DNA of 64,000 bases from Calothrix sp. PCC 6303 (GCF_000317435.1 NC_019751.1:5146001-5210000), one strand, 5' to 3'; shown: positions 7,618-17,573, counted from the stretch's first letter. A program made the numbers and translations. The notes: generated by a model not told the origin, from the letters alone.

Positions 7618-8826
7618 ATGGAAGCGAATGTTGAATCGAAGGAACTATATTTGATCGAAAGCACTGCTAAAGAACAATTAGAAAAATCTGCTTCTATCCT
7701 ATGTATGGGTTTGGGTTGGTTTCCCAAGACTCCAGGTGGATTAGAACGTTATGTATACGATTTAACTCATACATTAGCAGCAAATCACGACCGGGTTGAG
7801 TTGTGTGGAATTGATTTACCCGAAGTTGAATCAAATTACCCAATCAAGTTAACAAACTTAGCATCTGCAAACGACAGTATTTTACAGCGATTTTGGTCAT
7901 GTAGAAATAACTTTCGTAAAACAAGAGGGGAAAAGCCTGATGCGATAAATTTGCATTTTGCACTTTATAGCTTCCCAATTATGGATATTTTGCCCAAAGA
8001 TGTGCCAATTACCTTCAATTTTCATGGTCCTTGGGTATCGGAAAGTGAGCAAGAAGTTAATCAACAAAAACTGAGTAATTTTTTCAAAAAGTGGTTGGTT
8101 GAAAAAAGAACATATCAAAAATGCGATCGCTTTATTGTTTTAAGCCAAGCTTTTGGTAAAATTCTCCACCAACAGTATGAAATTCCCGAAGAGAAAATTC
8201 ATGTCATCCCTGGTGGTGTGGATACCCAAAAATTTGCCCCCCGTTTATCAGCACAAGAAGCCCGCAGCAGGTTAAACTTTCCTTTAGATCGTCCCATTCT
8301 TTTTACTTCTCGTCGTTTGGTAAACCGTGTGGGAATCGATAAATTACTCAATGCGATCGCTTTAATTAAACCTAGGATACCCGATGTTTGGCTAGCAATC
8401 GGCGGACGTGGACCTTTAGAAGCAGCATTACAACAACAAACCAAAGAGTTGGGATTGGAAAATAACGTCAAATTTATCGGTTTTCTTCCCGATGAAGATT
8501 TACCCATAGCATATCAAGCAGCAGACTTCAGTGTCATGCCTAGTCAAGCATTTGAAGGATTTGGATTAGCATTAGTTGAATCCTTAGCTTCCGGAACTCC
8601 GGTGATTTGTACACCAGTTGGGGGAATGCCAGAAATCGTACAACAATTTTCACCCGAATTAATTACTAGTTCTCGGAGTGAAAACGCGATCGCGCAAACT
8701 CTCGAAGATGCATTATTAGGTAAAATCAATATACCTTCCCGCAGCGAATGTAGAGATTACACCACCACCAATTTTAATTGGGATAAAATAGCTCAACAAG
8801 TCAGAACTGTTCTTTTGAGTAAGTAG
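7618..8826 (+). CDS. Glycosyltransferase family 4 (GT-B fold)
   Basis: About 402 residues. The N-terminal GT-B half begins MGLGWFPKTPGGLERYVYDLTH after an N-terminal tail of some 30 residues. The donor-binding half has IHVIPGGVDTQKF, FTSRRLVNRVGIDKLLNAI and the GT4 signature EGFGLALVESLASGTPVICT. It transfers a nucleotide-activated sugar with retention of configuration, probably in extracellular or envelope polysaccharide synthesis. I chose ATG 7618 rather than the TTG at 7609. It is the first of three glycosyltransferases on this strand, but spacers of 160-470 bases argue against one tight operon. Confidence 0.88.
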   Translation: MEANVESKELYLIESTAKEQLEKSASILCMGLGWFPKTPGGLERYVYDLTHTLAANHDRVELCGIDLPEVESNYPIKLTNLASANDSILQRFWSCRNNFRKTRGEKPDAINLHFALYSFPIMDILPKDVPITFNFHGPWVSESEQEVNQQKLSNFFKKWLVEKRTYQKCDRFIVLSQAFGKILHQQYEIPEEKIHVIPGGVDTQKFAPRLSAQEARSRLNFPLDRPILFTSRRLVNRVGIDKLLNAIALIKPRIPDVWLAIGGRGPLEAALQQQTKELGLENNVKFIGFLPDEDLPIAYQAADFSVMPSQAFEGFGLALVESLASGTPVICTPVGGMPEIVQQFSPELITSSRSENAIAQTLEDALLGKINIPSRSECRDYTTTNFNWDKIAQQVRTVLLSK

Positions 8827-9293
8827 TCAACATGAATTTCGTACACTAAGTAAGTTGGTTTTGAAGATTGGTGTTGAAAATTCTCGTTATAACAAGGTAG
8901 TAGGAACTTGAGGTAAGGCTTTTAGTTGAATTGACAGTTATTTATATAATACTCTGCGAGAAGCCGCACTTACAGAAGTCACTCCGTGTCTACCGCGTCT
9001 ATGTTTTATTTATGCCTACTTGCTTAGAACAACTGAAAAGGCTATTAGCTGTAATCTGGAACTTACAACTATAGCTTTGAGAAATTTTGATTATTCCCTA
9101 CTCACTTTTTCAAGCTAGATATGAAGACATTCTAATGCTAGCTCTTTAGAATAAAAGGGTTGTGGGTGAAATATAATTAATTTTCAAAAAATACAGGATT
9201 ATTCTTTTTTCAGATTATTTATAACTCTGCTAGATTTATCTACAATCAAGATTAAGAATCTTGTAAATGTTCAAGAGCAAGGGTGGATTTTGA
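8827..9293. other. AT-rich spacer without a gene
   Basis: Apart from a short repeat-like GC patch near 8955-9000 I see no open frame, strong hairpin or promoter that I can defend. Confidence 0.5.
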
Positions 9294-10163
9294 ATGAAAC
9301 TAAGTGTAATTGTGCCATGCTTCAACGCAGAAGATACGATTGCTGTACAATTAGAAGCCTTAGCTAATCAGCAATGGCTAGAACCTTGGGAAGTAATTGT
9401 TGCAGACAATGGTTCTACAGATAACACAATTGCGATCGCACAACGATATCAACACAGAATTGCTAATTTCCGTATCGTCGATGCATCTGCTAAAGCGGGA
9501 CCCTCCTATGCTCGAAATTTGGGAGCAAAAGCCGCGTATAGTGAATCATTAGCATTTTGTGATGCAGATGATCAAGTTGCACCTGGTTGGGTTGCAGCTA
9601 TGGGGATGGCGCTTGTTCAGTATGAATTTGTTGCTGGTCGGAATAATAACATCAAGTTAAATGATCAAGTTACCCTTAAAAATCACGGACTCCCCGAAAC
9701 TACAGGTGTTACTTTTGACCATCCCTACTTACCAGTCGTGATTAGTAGTAATATGGGAGTTAAGCGATCGCTCCACGAAAAGATTGGTGGATTTGACGAA
9801 GGGTTCCTCATGATTGAAGATATTGATTATGCTTGGCGGCTTCAAGAAGCTGGACATCATGTCTGTGAAATCCCTGATGCCATAGTTCATTATCGTTTAC
9901 GAAAAGACTTCAAAGCGATTTGCGACCACGCTTGGAAAGTCGGTATTTACGAAGCTCTGTTGTATAAAAAACGCCATAATTATCCCTTGCCAAAACAACT
10001 AATGTCGTGGAAAACTTTCATTAAAGTACCAATCGTCTTCATTCTAGAACTATTACGTTTCAAAGTTCGCAATAAAGAAACTATGGCAGAATGGATCAAA
10101 GTATTAGCATGGCGTTCTGGTCAGTTAACAGGTTGTTTAAAATTTGGATTTATACCTCTTTAA
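9294..10163 (+). CDS. Glycosyltransferase family 2 (GT-A fold)
   Basis: 289 residues. The start MKLSVIVPCFNAEDTIAVQLEAL and the block VIVADNGSTDNTIAIA are the classic GT2 nucleotide-binding motifs, and CDADDQV carries the DxD-type metal site. GGFDEGFLMIEDIDYAWRL corresponds to the acceptor/catalytic region with the ED pair. It is an inverting sugar transferase on the cytoplasmic side of the membrane, probably in polysaccharide assembly with the flanking GT4 enzymes. Its acceptor and donor cannot be told from sequence. Confidence 0.9.
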   Translation: MKLSVIVPCFNAEDTIAVQLEALANQQWLEPWEVIVADNGSTDNTIAIAQRYQHRIANFRIVDASAKAGPSYARNLGAKAAYSESLAFCDADDQVAPGWVAAMGMALVQYEFVAGRNNNIKLNDQVTLKNHGLPETTGVTFDHPYLPVVISSNMGVKRSLHEKIGGFDEGFLMIEDIDYAWRLQEAGHHVCEIPDAIVHYRLRKDFKAICDHAWKVGIYEALLYKKRHNYPLPKQLMSWKTFIKVPIVFILELLRFKVRNKETMAEWIKVLAWRSGQLTGCLKFGFIPL

Positions 10164-10331
10164 ATATTACTTGATATCTGATATATGAAAAAATGACAAG
10201 CTATTTTGAAATAATTGTGTTCCCCTTTTTTTAATTTTTACTAGCAAAATTTTCCCATATTTCTCGTTGATATAATTCACAATATACAGACAAACTGTTA
10301 AAACAAACTTTACTACGGCAATCAACTAACA

Positions 10332-11477
10332 ATGAAAATATTCTTCTTAGATCAAAGCGGTAAACCAGGAGGTGCCGAATTATGCCTAATAGACATTGCT
10401 AAACCATATCAAGATAATTGTCTGGTTGGTTTGTTCGCTGATGGTTCCTTCAAAAATCTCCTAGAAGAAAATCAAATTCCTGTTGAAATTTTAACTAACA
10501 ATCAAATTCAAGTTCGCAAAGAAAGCAACTTAGCACAGGGTTTAGGAAGTATCACCCAGCTTTTACCATTAATCCAAAAAGTTGCCAAAATCGCCCGTAA
10601 CTATGATTTAATTTATGCCAACACCCAAAAAGCTTTAGTTGTTGGTGCTTTAGCAAGTTTTATTAGTCGTCGCCCTTTAGTTTATCATCTCCATGATATT
10701 CTTTCTCCCGCACACTTTAGCAAAACTAACCGAATGATTGCGGTGAATTTAGCAAATAAATTCGCATCATTAATTATTGCTAATTCCCTAGCAAGTAAAG
10801 ATGCATTTATTGCTGCTGGAGGTAATCCCAAACTTACCGAAGTCGTATACAACGGCTTTGACTCACAACTATATCAAATTGACCCATTTGAAACTAATAC
10901 ATTACGCGACAACTTAGAAATTACAGATAAATTTGTCGTGGGACACTTCAGCCGTCTTTCACCATGGAAAGGACAACATATACTCATAGAAGCCTTAGTT
11001 AAATCACCTCCACAAGTCATCATTCTTTTAGTTGGTGATGCCTTATTTGGGGAGAAAGATTATGTTGATAAATTACACCAACAAGTTGCAAAACTCGGTT
11101 TAGAAAATAGAGTCAAATTTTTAGGATTTCGTGATGATATTCCCCAATTAATGGCAGCATGTAATCTGATTGCCCACACATCTACAGCCCCCGAACCCTT
11201 TGGTAGAGTGATAGTAGAAGCAATGCTATCTGCTAAACCTGTGATTGCAGCCAAAGCAGGTGGAGCAGTAGAATTAATTGAACCTGGTATAGATGGCTTT
11301 TTAGTCACACCCGGAGAACCGGAAGAACTCGCACAAGTCATAACAAGCTGTGTTGAAAACCCAGATACTACTAATCAACTAGCAATCAGCGCTAAACAAA
11401 ATGCCAGCAAAAGATTTGATGTTTCTATTATTAATCAACAAATCGCAAAATTATTACAGCAGTTTTCATCTAATTGA
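10332..11477 (+). CDS. Glycosyltransferase family 4
   Basis: 381 residues with a GT-B layout. The N-terminal GGAELCLIDIAKPY is a typical acceptor-domain start, and YHLHDILSP follows. The C-terminal half has VGHFSRLSPWKGQHILIEAL, VKFLGFRDDIPQLMAACNLIAHTS and EPFGRVIVEAMLSAKPVIAAKAGG, the GT4 donor site with the EPFGRVIVE variant of EPFGxxxxE. It very likely acts with the preceding two glycosyltransferases. It ends three bases before the third copy of a dispersed repeat. Confidence 0.88.
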   Translation: MKIFFLDQSGKPGGAELCLIDIAKPYQDNCLVGLFADGSFKNLLEENQIPVEILTNNQIQVRKESNLAQGLGSITQLLPLIQKVAKIARNYDLIYANTQKALVVGALASFISRRPLVYHLHDILSPAHFSKTNRMIAVNLANKFASLIIANSLASKDAFIAAGGNPKLTEVVYNGFDSQLYQIDPFETNTLRDNLEITDKFVVGHFSRLSPWKGQHILIEALVKSPPQVIILLVGDALFGEKDYVDKLHQQVAKLGLENRVKFLGFRDDIPQLMAACNLIAHTSTAPEPFGRVIVEAMLSAKPVIAAKAGGAVELIEPGIDGFLVTPGEPEELAQVITSCVENPDTTNQLAISAKQNASKRFDVSIINQQIAKLLQQFSSN

Positions 11478-11479
11478 AC

Positions 11480-11553
11480 TACATCAGTAGTAGAGGTAAA
11501 GTTCATTGCTAAACCCGTATAGTATGGTGTATTTACCTGAAAATAGCTGTAAA
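11480..11553. repeat. Dispersed repeat family, copy C
   Basis: CATTGCTAAACCCGTATAG, TATGGTGTATTTACCTG and AAAATAGCTGTAA closely match copy B (7404-7492) and more loosely copy A (4630-4711). It lies between convergent genes. Confidence 0.55.
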
Positions 11554-11597
11554 TAGAATTTGCTGTAAAATCTGCGATGTAGTATTTATTAGCAAAT

Positions 11598-12980
11598 TTA
11601 TTTGCCAATACAAAACCGGGCAAAAATCCGCTCTAAAACTGATTCTGTCACCTCTTCCCCAGTTATTTCTCCCAATGCATAAATGGCATCTCGTAAATCA
11701 ATAGTCCAAAAATCCAGGGGCAAATTCTGCTCAATAGTCACCTGTGTTTGTTGCAAAGATATTTGAGCTTTAACTAATGCTGCTGCTTGACGTTGGTTAA
11801 TAGCAAAATCCAAATCTGCGGCTTGAACTTTTCCTAACTGTACCTTCTTTAAAATTGCTATTTCCAAAGCGTCAATTCCTTTATTTACAGCTGCGGCAGT
11901 TTCGACAGTATCTTGAATTTCTGGGGGATAATTGACATTTTCCGGTAATGCTAAGTCGATTTTATTAATTACCAAAATTAGGGGACGGTGGTTTACCTTG
12001 GTGTAAATTTCCCCATCCTCCACTGTCCAACCTTGGGAAGCATCAATAGTTAATAGCACCAAATCTGCGGAGTCCGCTGCTTTTTGCGATCGCATAACTC
12101 CAATTTTCTCTACTGTATCGTCGGTTTCCCGAATCCCAGCTGTATCCAACACCTGAATCGGAATTCCCCCCACCACCAATTGTGATTCCACCACATCGCG
12201 GGTAGTTCCTGGTAGGGGTGTAACGATTGCGCGATCGCTTCGGCTCCAAGCATTCAATAAACTGGATTTTCCCACATTCGGACGACCCACAATTGCCACT
12301 TTCAAACCTGTTCTCAGCAATTCTCCCCGATCTGCTGTTGCCAGAATCCCATTGATTGCCGCCGTAATTGCAGCAAACTCCGCCATGACATACTTGTAAT
12401 CTAACGGTGGTAAATCATCTTCAAAATCAATTCTTGCTTCAATTTCTGCCAAAAGATCTAAACATCGACTACGCAACTCTCGAATTGGTTGAGCAAGTTT
12501 TCCCTGCAACCCAGCCAAAGCTGTTTGAGCAGCTTGGGGAGATTTTGCCCCCACCAAGTCAGCAATGCTCTCAGCCTGTGATAAATCTATGCGTCCATTT
12601 AAAAAGGCTCGTAGCGTAAATTCACCTGGCTGTGCGAGACGAGCGCCACCTTCCAAGCACAATTTTAGTACGTGCTGCACAGCCATAATTCCCCCATGGC
12701 AGTGGAATTCCACCACATCTTCACGGGTATAGGAACGAGGTGCTTTCATCAACAATAACAGCGCTTCATCCACCACAACTTGGGTTTGGGGATGACGGAT
12801 ATACCCGTAGAGAATCCGGTGACTTTCCCAAATCTGCTTTCCTGGGGTCTGAAATAACTTAGTGGCAATATTTACAGCTTCCATTCCTGATAACCGCACA
12901 ATTCCCACACTACCTTGTTGAGGCACAATAGCAGTGGCAATAGCGGCGATAGTCCCTGTAGTTGCAAAAGTTTCTGGCAT
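11598..12980 (-). CDS. mnmE: tRNA uridine-5-carboxymethylaminomethyl modification GTPase MnmE
   Basis: 460 residues, full length for the family. The N-terminal tetrahydrofolate-binding domain starts [23 protein letters not shown] and has [20 protein letters not shown]. The G domain has [14 protein letters not shown] (P-loop), PGTTRD and [10 protein letters not shown], and VINKID. The protein ends in the family's FARFCIGK with the essential cysteine. With MnmG it modifies the wobble uridine of certain tRNAs. It faces the third glycosyltransferase convergently. Confidence 0.97.
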   Translation of the reverse strand: MPETFATTGTIAAIATAIVPQQGSVGIVRLSGMEAVNIATKLFQTPGKQIWESHRILYGYIRHPQTQVVVDEALLLLMKAPRSYTREDVVEFHCHGGIMAVQHVLKLCLEGGARLAQPGEFTLRAFLNGRIDLSQAESIADLVGAKSPQAAQTALAGLQGKLAQPIRELRSRCLDLLAEIEARIDFEDDLPPLDYKYVMAEFAAITAAINGILATADRGELLRTGLKVAIVGRPNVGKSSLLNAWSRSDRAIVTPLPGTTRDVVESQLVVGGIPIQVLDTAGIRETDDTVEKIGVMRSQKAADSADLVLLTIDASQGWTVEDGEIYTKVNHRPLILVINKIDLALPENVNYPPEIQDTVETAAAVNKGIDALEIAILKKVQLGKVQAADLDFAINQRQAAALVKAQISLQQTQVTIEQNLPLDFWTIDLRDAIYALGEITGEEVTESVLERIFARFCIGK

Positions 12981-13020
12981 TTAATTTCTGAGGAGCGTCT
13001 GCAAAGTTGTTGAGCCTAAA

Positions 13021-13926
13021 TTACATTTCCCCCACAACCAACGACAAACCCTCATAGGCAAGTAATGCATTTGGGAAGGCAGCTTTTAATTCTATTTGCA
13101 TTTTATCTAATAATTCATCTCGATCGTCTGGGTGGTGGTGGGAAACAATCAATCGCTTCACCCCTACGGTACTTGCCAAATCAACAGCAGTTTGCCAATA
13201 AAATTCGGTTTCCTGTTGACTGCGAGGAGTTAGCGCTGTGTAAGCTGCGTTAGCAATTAATAAATCCACACCTGCAATTAACTTAGAAATATCTGCAATT
13301 TCTGACTCATCACTACATGCAGATAAATCTGTTACATAAGCAATGTTGAAATCTTGCCAACTTACGCGGTATCCCAGTGATTTTTGATTTTGATTAATTA
13401 ATGCTGTTGTAATTGTCACATCATCAATTTTGAGGGCTTGATTAGGGAGCAAATTATAAAACTGCAATTCCGACTGCATAATCTGTAGAGGAAAAGGAAA
13501 ATTGGGTTGCAGCATCTGATCCCCAAGACATTGTTTAATTGATGCTCCATTTGTTGCAGCAATTCCATAAATATGAAAAGTATTATCCCCAATAAAAGCT
13601 GGTGCAAAAAACGGAAAACCCTGAAGTCGATTTGACTGGGAATTGGTGAAAAATAAATGTGCTTCCAGTGTAGTTTGTCGCTTTTCCCATTCTTTACCCA
13701 AACAGCGCAAACCTGTACCACCATCAAAAATTAAGCGTTTCCCGGCAACGTAAATCTCAACGCAGGCGGTATTTCCCCCATATCGGCTGGTATTACTACC
13801 TGGGGTAGCGATTAAACCCCGTACTCCCCAAAATTGCACGACAAAATCTTTGTCTTGGTTTGACAACTTGTGGGGATCAGTGGGAGGTTGGTAGGTTTGC
13901 GGTACTGATGGGTCAAAGTTTGACAT
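13021..13926 (-). CDS. Metallo-beta-lactamase-fold protein lacking the HxHxDH metal motif
   Basis: 301 residues of the MBL fold: VQFWGVRGLIATPGSNTSRYGGNTACVEI and LIFDGGTGLRCLG are typical of the PhnP/RNase Z-like branch, and SHHHPDDRDELL is near the C-terminus. In place of the expected FTHTHWDHxQGFPFF it reads FTNSQSNRLQGFPFF (residues 93-107). All four ligand positions of HxHxDH are thus changed (N95, Q97, N99, R100). It is probably catalytically dead or has a changed metal use, and may be a regulatory or scaffold protein. It follows panD with five bases between them, so the two are likely co-transcribed. Confidence 0.82.
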   Translation of the reverse strand: MSNFDPSVPQTYQPPTDPHKLSNQDKDFVVQFWGVRGLIATPGSNTSRYGGNTACVEIYVAGKRLIFDGGTGLRCLGKEWEKRQTTLEAHLFFTNSQSNRLQGFPFFAPAFIGDNTFHIYGIAATNGASIKQCLGDQMLQPNFPFPLQIMQSELQFYNLLPNQALKIDDVTITTALINQNQKSLGYRVSWQDFNIAYVTDLSACSDESEIADISKLIAGVDLLIANAAYTALTPRSQQETEFYWQTAVDLASTVGVKRLIVSHHHPDDRDELLDKMQIELKAAFPNALLAYEGLSLVVGEM

Positions 13927-13931
13927 TTTTA

Positions 13932-14321
13932 TTACATTTTAGTCTGACTGAGCAAGTCATCATAACGACGAACTTCTAAGATTTGGTTCTTTTCATCTAC
14001 GATAACAACTGTTGGTGAGTAATTAAGTAACTCATCACTTACAAGTTGCCCGTATGTCATTATAATCAAGCGATCGCCTGGAATGCCTAAACGTGCTGCT
14101 GCCCCATTTAACTCAATTATCCCAGAGTTGGCTGCTGCTGGAATTGCATATGTAACAAAACGCTCACCGTTCATGTTGTTTACGACTTGTACCTGCTCAA
14201 AAGCCAAAATACCAGCTTTTTCCATCAGTAACACATCAATGCTAATACTACCCACATATTGTAGGTTTGCCCCTGTGAGGGTACAGTTGTGAATTTTACT
14301 AAGAAGGAGCGTACGCTGCAT
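13932..14321 (-). CDS. panD: Aspartate 1-decarboxylase PanD
   Basis: 129 residues from the ATG at 14321; a longer open frame to 14360 adds 13 residues that the family does not have. [20 protein letters not shown] is the family N-terminus, and G24-S25 in YVGSISID is the self-cleavage site that makes the pyruvoyl cofactor. It decarboxylates aspartate to beta-alanine for pantothenate and coenzyme A. The MBL-fold gene follows after five bases. Confidence 0.96.
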   Translation of the reverse strand: MQRTLLLSKIHNCTLTGANLQYVGSISIDVLLMEKAGILAFEQVQVVNNMNGERFVTYAIPAAANSGIIELNGAAARLGIPGDRLIIMTYGQLVSDELLNYSPTVVIVDEKNQILEVRRYDDLLSQTKM

Positions 14322-14766
14322 TTCTGAAAGAGTTAGGGTTTTAGATATCAGAAGCCACAATTAACTTCTCACATCAAGTATGAATGATAATTTAACTAGT
14401 TGAGAGTCCGGAATCAAAAATTGCAGTTAAGGATGTGGCATAGACTGTTGACTTGGATGGAATTTTCATAGTTATTATTCATACATTTTTCATTCAGCTT
14501 CTAATTCCCTGGTTCTACCTGGGAGCCCTGAGCTTGAGTAACCCCACTGCCTGTTATCACATAGTAGAAGGAGAATTTCTAGCCCTGTAACCCTTGCCTA
14601 AGACAAGGAACAAGCCATATCAGAGACATTGCATGAAAATTTAACTGCGAAAAAAGCGCAGAGTCAACAGCCTAAGTGCAGGGTATTCTACCCTAACGAT
14701 GGGATGATTTTTAATCGATTTCCCTTGATGAAAAATAATTTAAAAATTCTTGAAAATTCTTGAAAA
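14322..14766. other. Structured spacer between ppa and panD; possible ncRNA
   Basis: This 445-base stretch has no gene. It is less AT-rich than other spacers from about 14505 to 14720 and full of short complementary segments: CCTTG/CAAGG around 14592-14608, CTGCG/CGCAG at about 14645-14661, GGGTA/TACCC at about 14680-14692. On the plus strand TTGACT near 14449 and TATTAT about 19 bases later could be a promoter. I looked for 6S RNA, tmRNA, SRP RNA and RNase P RNA motifs and could not confirm any. It may also hold the panD promoter on the minus strand. Confidence 0.3.
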
Positions 14767-15276
14767 TTATTTGAAAGCTGCAATACACTGGTCTACCAAT
14801 GGTTGCACTTTATCCACATCCTGCCAACCAAGAATTTCAGTCACCTTCTTTTCCAAATTTTTGTAAGAGCGGAAAAACTCGGCGATTTCATCCAAACGGT
14901 GCTGTGGTAAGTCTTTGAGAGTCTTTACATCAGCATAACGTGGATCCTTTGCGGGCACGCAAAGAATTTTTTCATCACGATCGCCTCCGTCAATCATCTC
15001 TAGCATACCAATTGGTCTAGCAGCAATCACGCATCCTGGAAAGGTTGGCTCATCCATAATTACCATTCCATCCAAAGGATCGCCGTCATCTGCTAATGTA
15101 TTCGGCACAAATCCATAGTCATAGGGATATTTGACAGATGAGTATAGCACTCGGTCGAGGGCGAATGCATTTAGATCTTTGTCAAATTCATATTTATTTT
15201 TGCTCCCGCCTGTAATTTCAATCAGAACATTGATTATACCTGGCTTGGGCTGGGCAGGAATACGGGATAAATCCAC
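14767..15276 (-). CDS. ppa: Inorganic pyrophosphatase (family I)
   Basis: 169 residues, the usual bacterial length. It has the family I motifs [42 protein letters not shown] (with the DxDPxD metal site as DGDPLD) and [13 protein letters not shown]. It hydrolyses pyrophosphate released in biosynthesis and is cytoplasmic and essential. It is a single gene with a long spacer on each side. Confidence 0.97.
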   Translation of the reverse strand: MDLSRIPAQPKPGIINVLIEITGGSKNKYEFDKDLNAFALDRVLYSSVKYPYDYGFVPNTLADDGDPLDGMVIMDEPTFPGCVIAARPIGMLEMIDGGDRDEKILCVPAKDPRYADVKTLKDLPQHRLDEIAEFFRSYKNLEKKVTEILGWQDVDKVQPLVDQCIAAFK

Positions 15277-15439
15277 AACAAAACTCCAAAAATCTCACAA
15301 TCCTACAATGGGAGAAGCAAATTTGTCTCCCGTGTAAGATTTTAGGATCAATCTGCACATCAATCCACATTTTCTCAAGTATTTGTGATTTAAAGTTTGT
15401 CTATTTTGAGAATTCTAGTTTTCCGGATCCTGAGATTGC

Positions 15440-15540
15440 TAGTCTAGCCTAAGCCCTTACGGGCATACTAGCTTCGCCTACGTGAACGGCAACCCCTTTG
15501 GGGAACGACAAGCCCCTCTGCATCTACCTTACCTCGTTGT
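15440..15540. repeat. Cluster of palindromic small dispersed repeats
   Basis: Several short hairpins lie head to tail: AGCCCTTACGGGCAT, AACCCCTTTGGGGAAC and TAGCTTCGCCTACGTGAACG. They are GC-rich islands in an AT-rich spacer (15277-15781). Similar islands recur at 16975-17030, 17480-17565, 37490-37560 and 41980-42058. These are typical mobile palindromic repeats of Nostocales; nothing codes here. Confidence 0.6.
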
Positions 15541-15781
15541 TTGACGCGATCGCATTCTTTTTTCAAATTGGTATTGCTACGTAGTCACGCCATTGCGCCC
15601 CTATAGGCTAATTTTGCCTGTGGGATAATTTATTTTCCGGTGTTCCGTGTTACTCAAGACATACAAAATAAACAAAGAGGAACGAACATTTCTTTTTCCT
15701 TCCTCTTTCCTTAGTTAATTATTAAGTTTTGCTATTTCACATTTTTGTACCAGTTTGAATTATTAAACTCTTCAAATCAAA

Positions 15782-15970
15782 TTAGTCTATATCTCTTCGC
15801 AAGTTATAGGTAATTGGTTGCTGATTAGTATTTTCAACAGTATTTGCAGAATAATGAGCAATAACGAACAAGGGTAAAGTCAGCGTTAACATGGCGATAA
15901 TTGTTCCCACAATATCTGCAAAACGATGGGAAGATGTATCGGTATTTGCTGACTGGCTATTTGAATTCAT
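15782..15970 (-). CDS. Small single-helix membrane protein, uncharacterised
   Basis: 62 residues from ATG 15970 (MNSNSQSANTDTSSHRFADIV); an upstream start at 16003 is also open. A polar serine-rich head is followed by one strong membrane helix (IVGTIIAMLTLTLPLFVIAHY) and a short polar tail. I recognise it only as the kind of small conserved membrane protein seen next to cyanobacterial housekeeping genes; no function can be given. It is isolated between long spacers. Confidence 0.55.
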   Translation of the reverse strand: MNSNSQSANTDTSSHRFADIVGTIIAMLTLTLPLFVIAHYSANTVENTNQQPITYNLRRDID

Positions 15971-17263
15971 ACGAAAATAAAAACTCTGCACTGAATCTCT
16001 CAAATTTAACTTTCAATTAGAAAGTTGTCTTCCTATTGTAGCTACTTATTTAACTATTTTGTTCTATTCATGAGATTTTTTTTAAATTTTTATAACAAGA
16101 ATTGTGATTTGGATTACATCTGAATCAATTGATACAATATAAATGTAATTATTCACACTTCTGAATCAATACTTGTTACATCAGTATCGAGATATATCGG
16201 TTTCAATCAATCCATAATAGGCTGCCATAGCTCATTAGCTAAAAATTGAGGTGAACTAAATAAGTTTTATTTCAATTGGGAAATAAAATATAGCAAGTTG
16301 AGTTCAATTTAAATTTGCTGAGGCTTTAACTGTAAGGACTTACAGAATTTATATATATTCTTTTACACCTATCAAAAACAGCATAATTACGGAATAATTA
16401 TTCGTACCCACCTGACTGTATCCGTAGTTTTACTCAAATAGTATTTGACGTTAATTGTAGTGAGGTATAGGCTTTAAGCTAAAAATAAAAATAGTTAAAT
16501 TTTCTTGAAAATTAAGCCGATTCAGATTGTATTCCGTTAATTATTTTGCTATCTGATATCAGATGCTGATATTAAATCTCACATTATTTGCTACAAGCTG
16601 ATTAATTATCCTTGGCTAAAAATAACTGGAGGATGATTTGAACAGCTTTTACCTTATCTCAAGATTGGTATTAGTAAAGACTAACTTGGATGTTTATTCT
16701 CAATCTCTGTTAAGCTATGGTGAGATGTTTAATTTATCAGATGAATGCTTCTATAGAGTTGTTGTTATAAACATCATTTAATTATACAAATAGCAATCTA
16801 TCTAAAGACATAAATTGTTGAAGTTAACCAATAATAATTAATTAATTTGCTTGAATAAAAATTATGTTCAGTACAATTCGCAATATTGGCAAGGTTCCTA
16901 AATTAGTTATCTCATAAATAAATTTAGTAGTTCTGTACCATCAAGCAATCATTGGTCAATACTTAGGGTTTGCTGTATAGCCCTTTCGGGCATCCAAGAA
17001 ACGCGTAGCGCAACGTTAGCTGTAAAAGTCCTCTAGTGGGGGTAGGGAACTCTTAACAGTTTTACCTTTATTTTTTCTGTTTTTTTGTACTCCAATAAAT
17101 CTGAATGCAAGTTTTTTTAACCTAAAACCCTTGTTTCCTTGCACTTTACCTGCATAAAAAACCCTGAAAGCATTGATAAATAAATATTTTATGTATAGGT
17201 AACTTGAAGCGTGAGAAATCAGACTTTGTGAGATCTCTAATTAGTTATAGTTGAAATAGGAAC
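15971..17263. other. 1.3-kb AT-rich non-coding region
   Basis: No open frame of credible length on either strand. It contains one palindromic repeat island at about 16975-17030 (AGCCCTTTCGGGCAT and neighbours). The rest is AT-rich with no clear promoter pair or terminator. It may be decayed sequence or hold regulatory RNA that I cannot see. Confidence 0.5.
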
Positions 17264-17292
17264 GAAAAAAACCGCCTCTAGATAAGGGCGGT
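17264..17292 (-). terminator. Rho-independent terminator of the candidate sRNA
   Basis: ACCGCC (17271-17276) pairs with GGCGGT (17287-17292); on the minus strand six T (17265-17270) follow at once. Confidence 0.8.
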
Positions 17293-17318
17293 CTGGTTAA
17301 GCAATCGGAGGGTATGAT
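17264..17318 (-). ncRNA. Candidate short sRNA with exposed CCCUCC and intrinsic terminator
   Basis: On the minus strand a -35-like TTACAG (17347-17352) and -10-like TAGACT (17325-17330), 16 bases apart, precede a transcript of about 55 nt. Its unpaired 5' part contains AUACCCUCCGAUUG, which could pair with Shine-Dalgarno sequences. It ends in a textbook terminator, ACCGCC-loop-GGCGGT followed by six U. No gene lies upstream to need this terminator. Size and plan resemble cyanobacterial trans-acting sRNAs such as Yfr1 or NsiR4, but the Yfr1 core is absent and I cannot confirm any named family. Confidence 0.5.
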
Positions 17319-17573
17319 TAGCTTAGTCTACTCAATCCTAAAAATGCTGTAACAAAATTTGCACTTGCGGCAGAATCTATAGCTAAACTTCAATTAAATG
17401 TTGTTCATGGAACTTCTGGTTGCTTACCTTAGGAGTGTTCCAAAAAATAAATGATCCAAAATTCGTTATTGCGTTAAGCAGTTCGCCTTTGGTGCGTTGC
17501 TTTGTGAGTTAGCCATGCCAGTATCGTCGTTGGCTTGGCGAAGCCTCAACCCCTTTGAAAGGGATCTCGAATA

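Noticed and set aside
7618-11477. A full capsule or O-antigen operon
   Set aside because: Only three glycosyltransferases with wide spacers; no flippase, polymerase or export genes are present.
14505-14720. tRNA, 6S RNA, tmRNA, SRP RNA or RNase P RNA in the ppa-panD spacer
   Set aside because: No cloverleaf, no tag reading frame, no GGAAGGAAGCAGC-type SRP loop, and no long paired 5'/3' arms could be drawn; kept only as an unassigned structured region.
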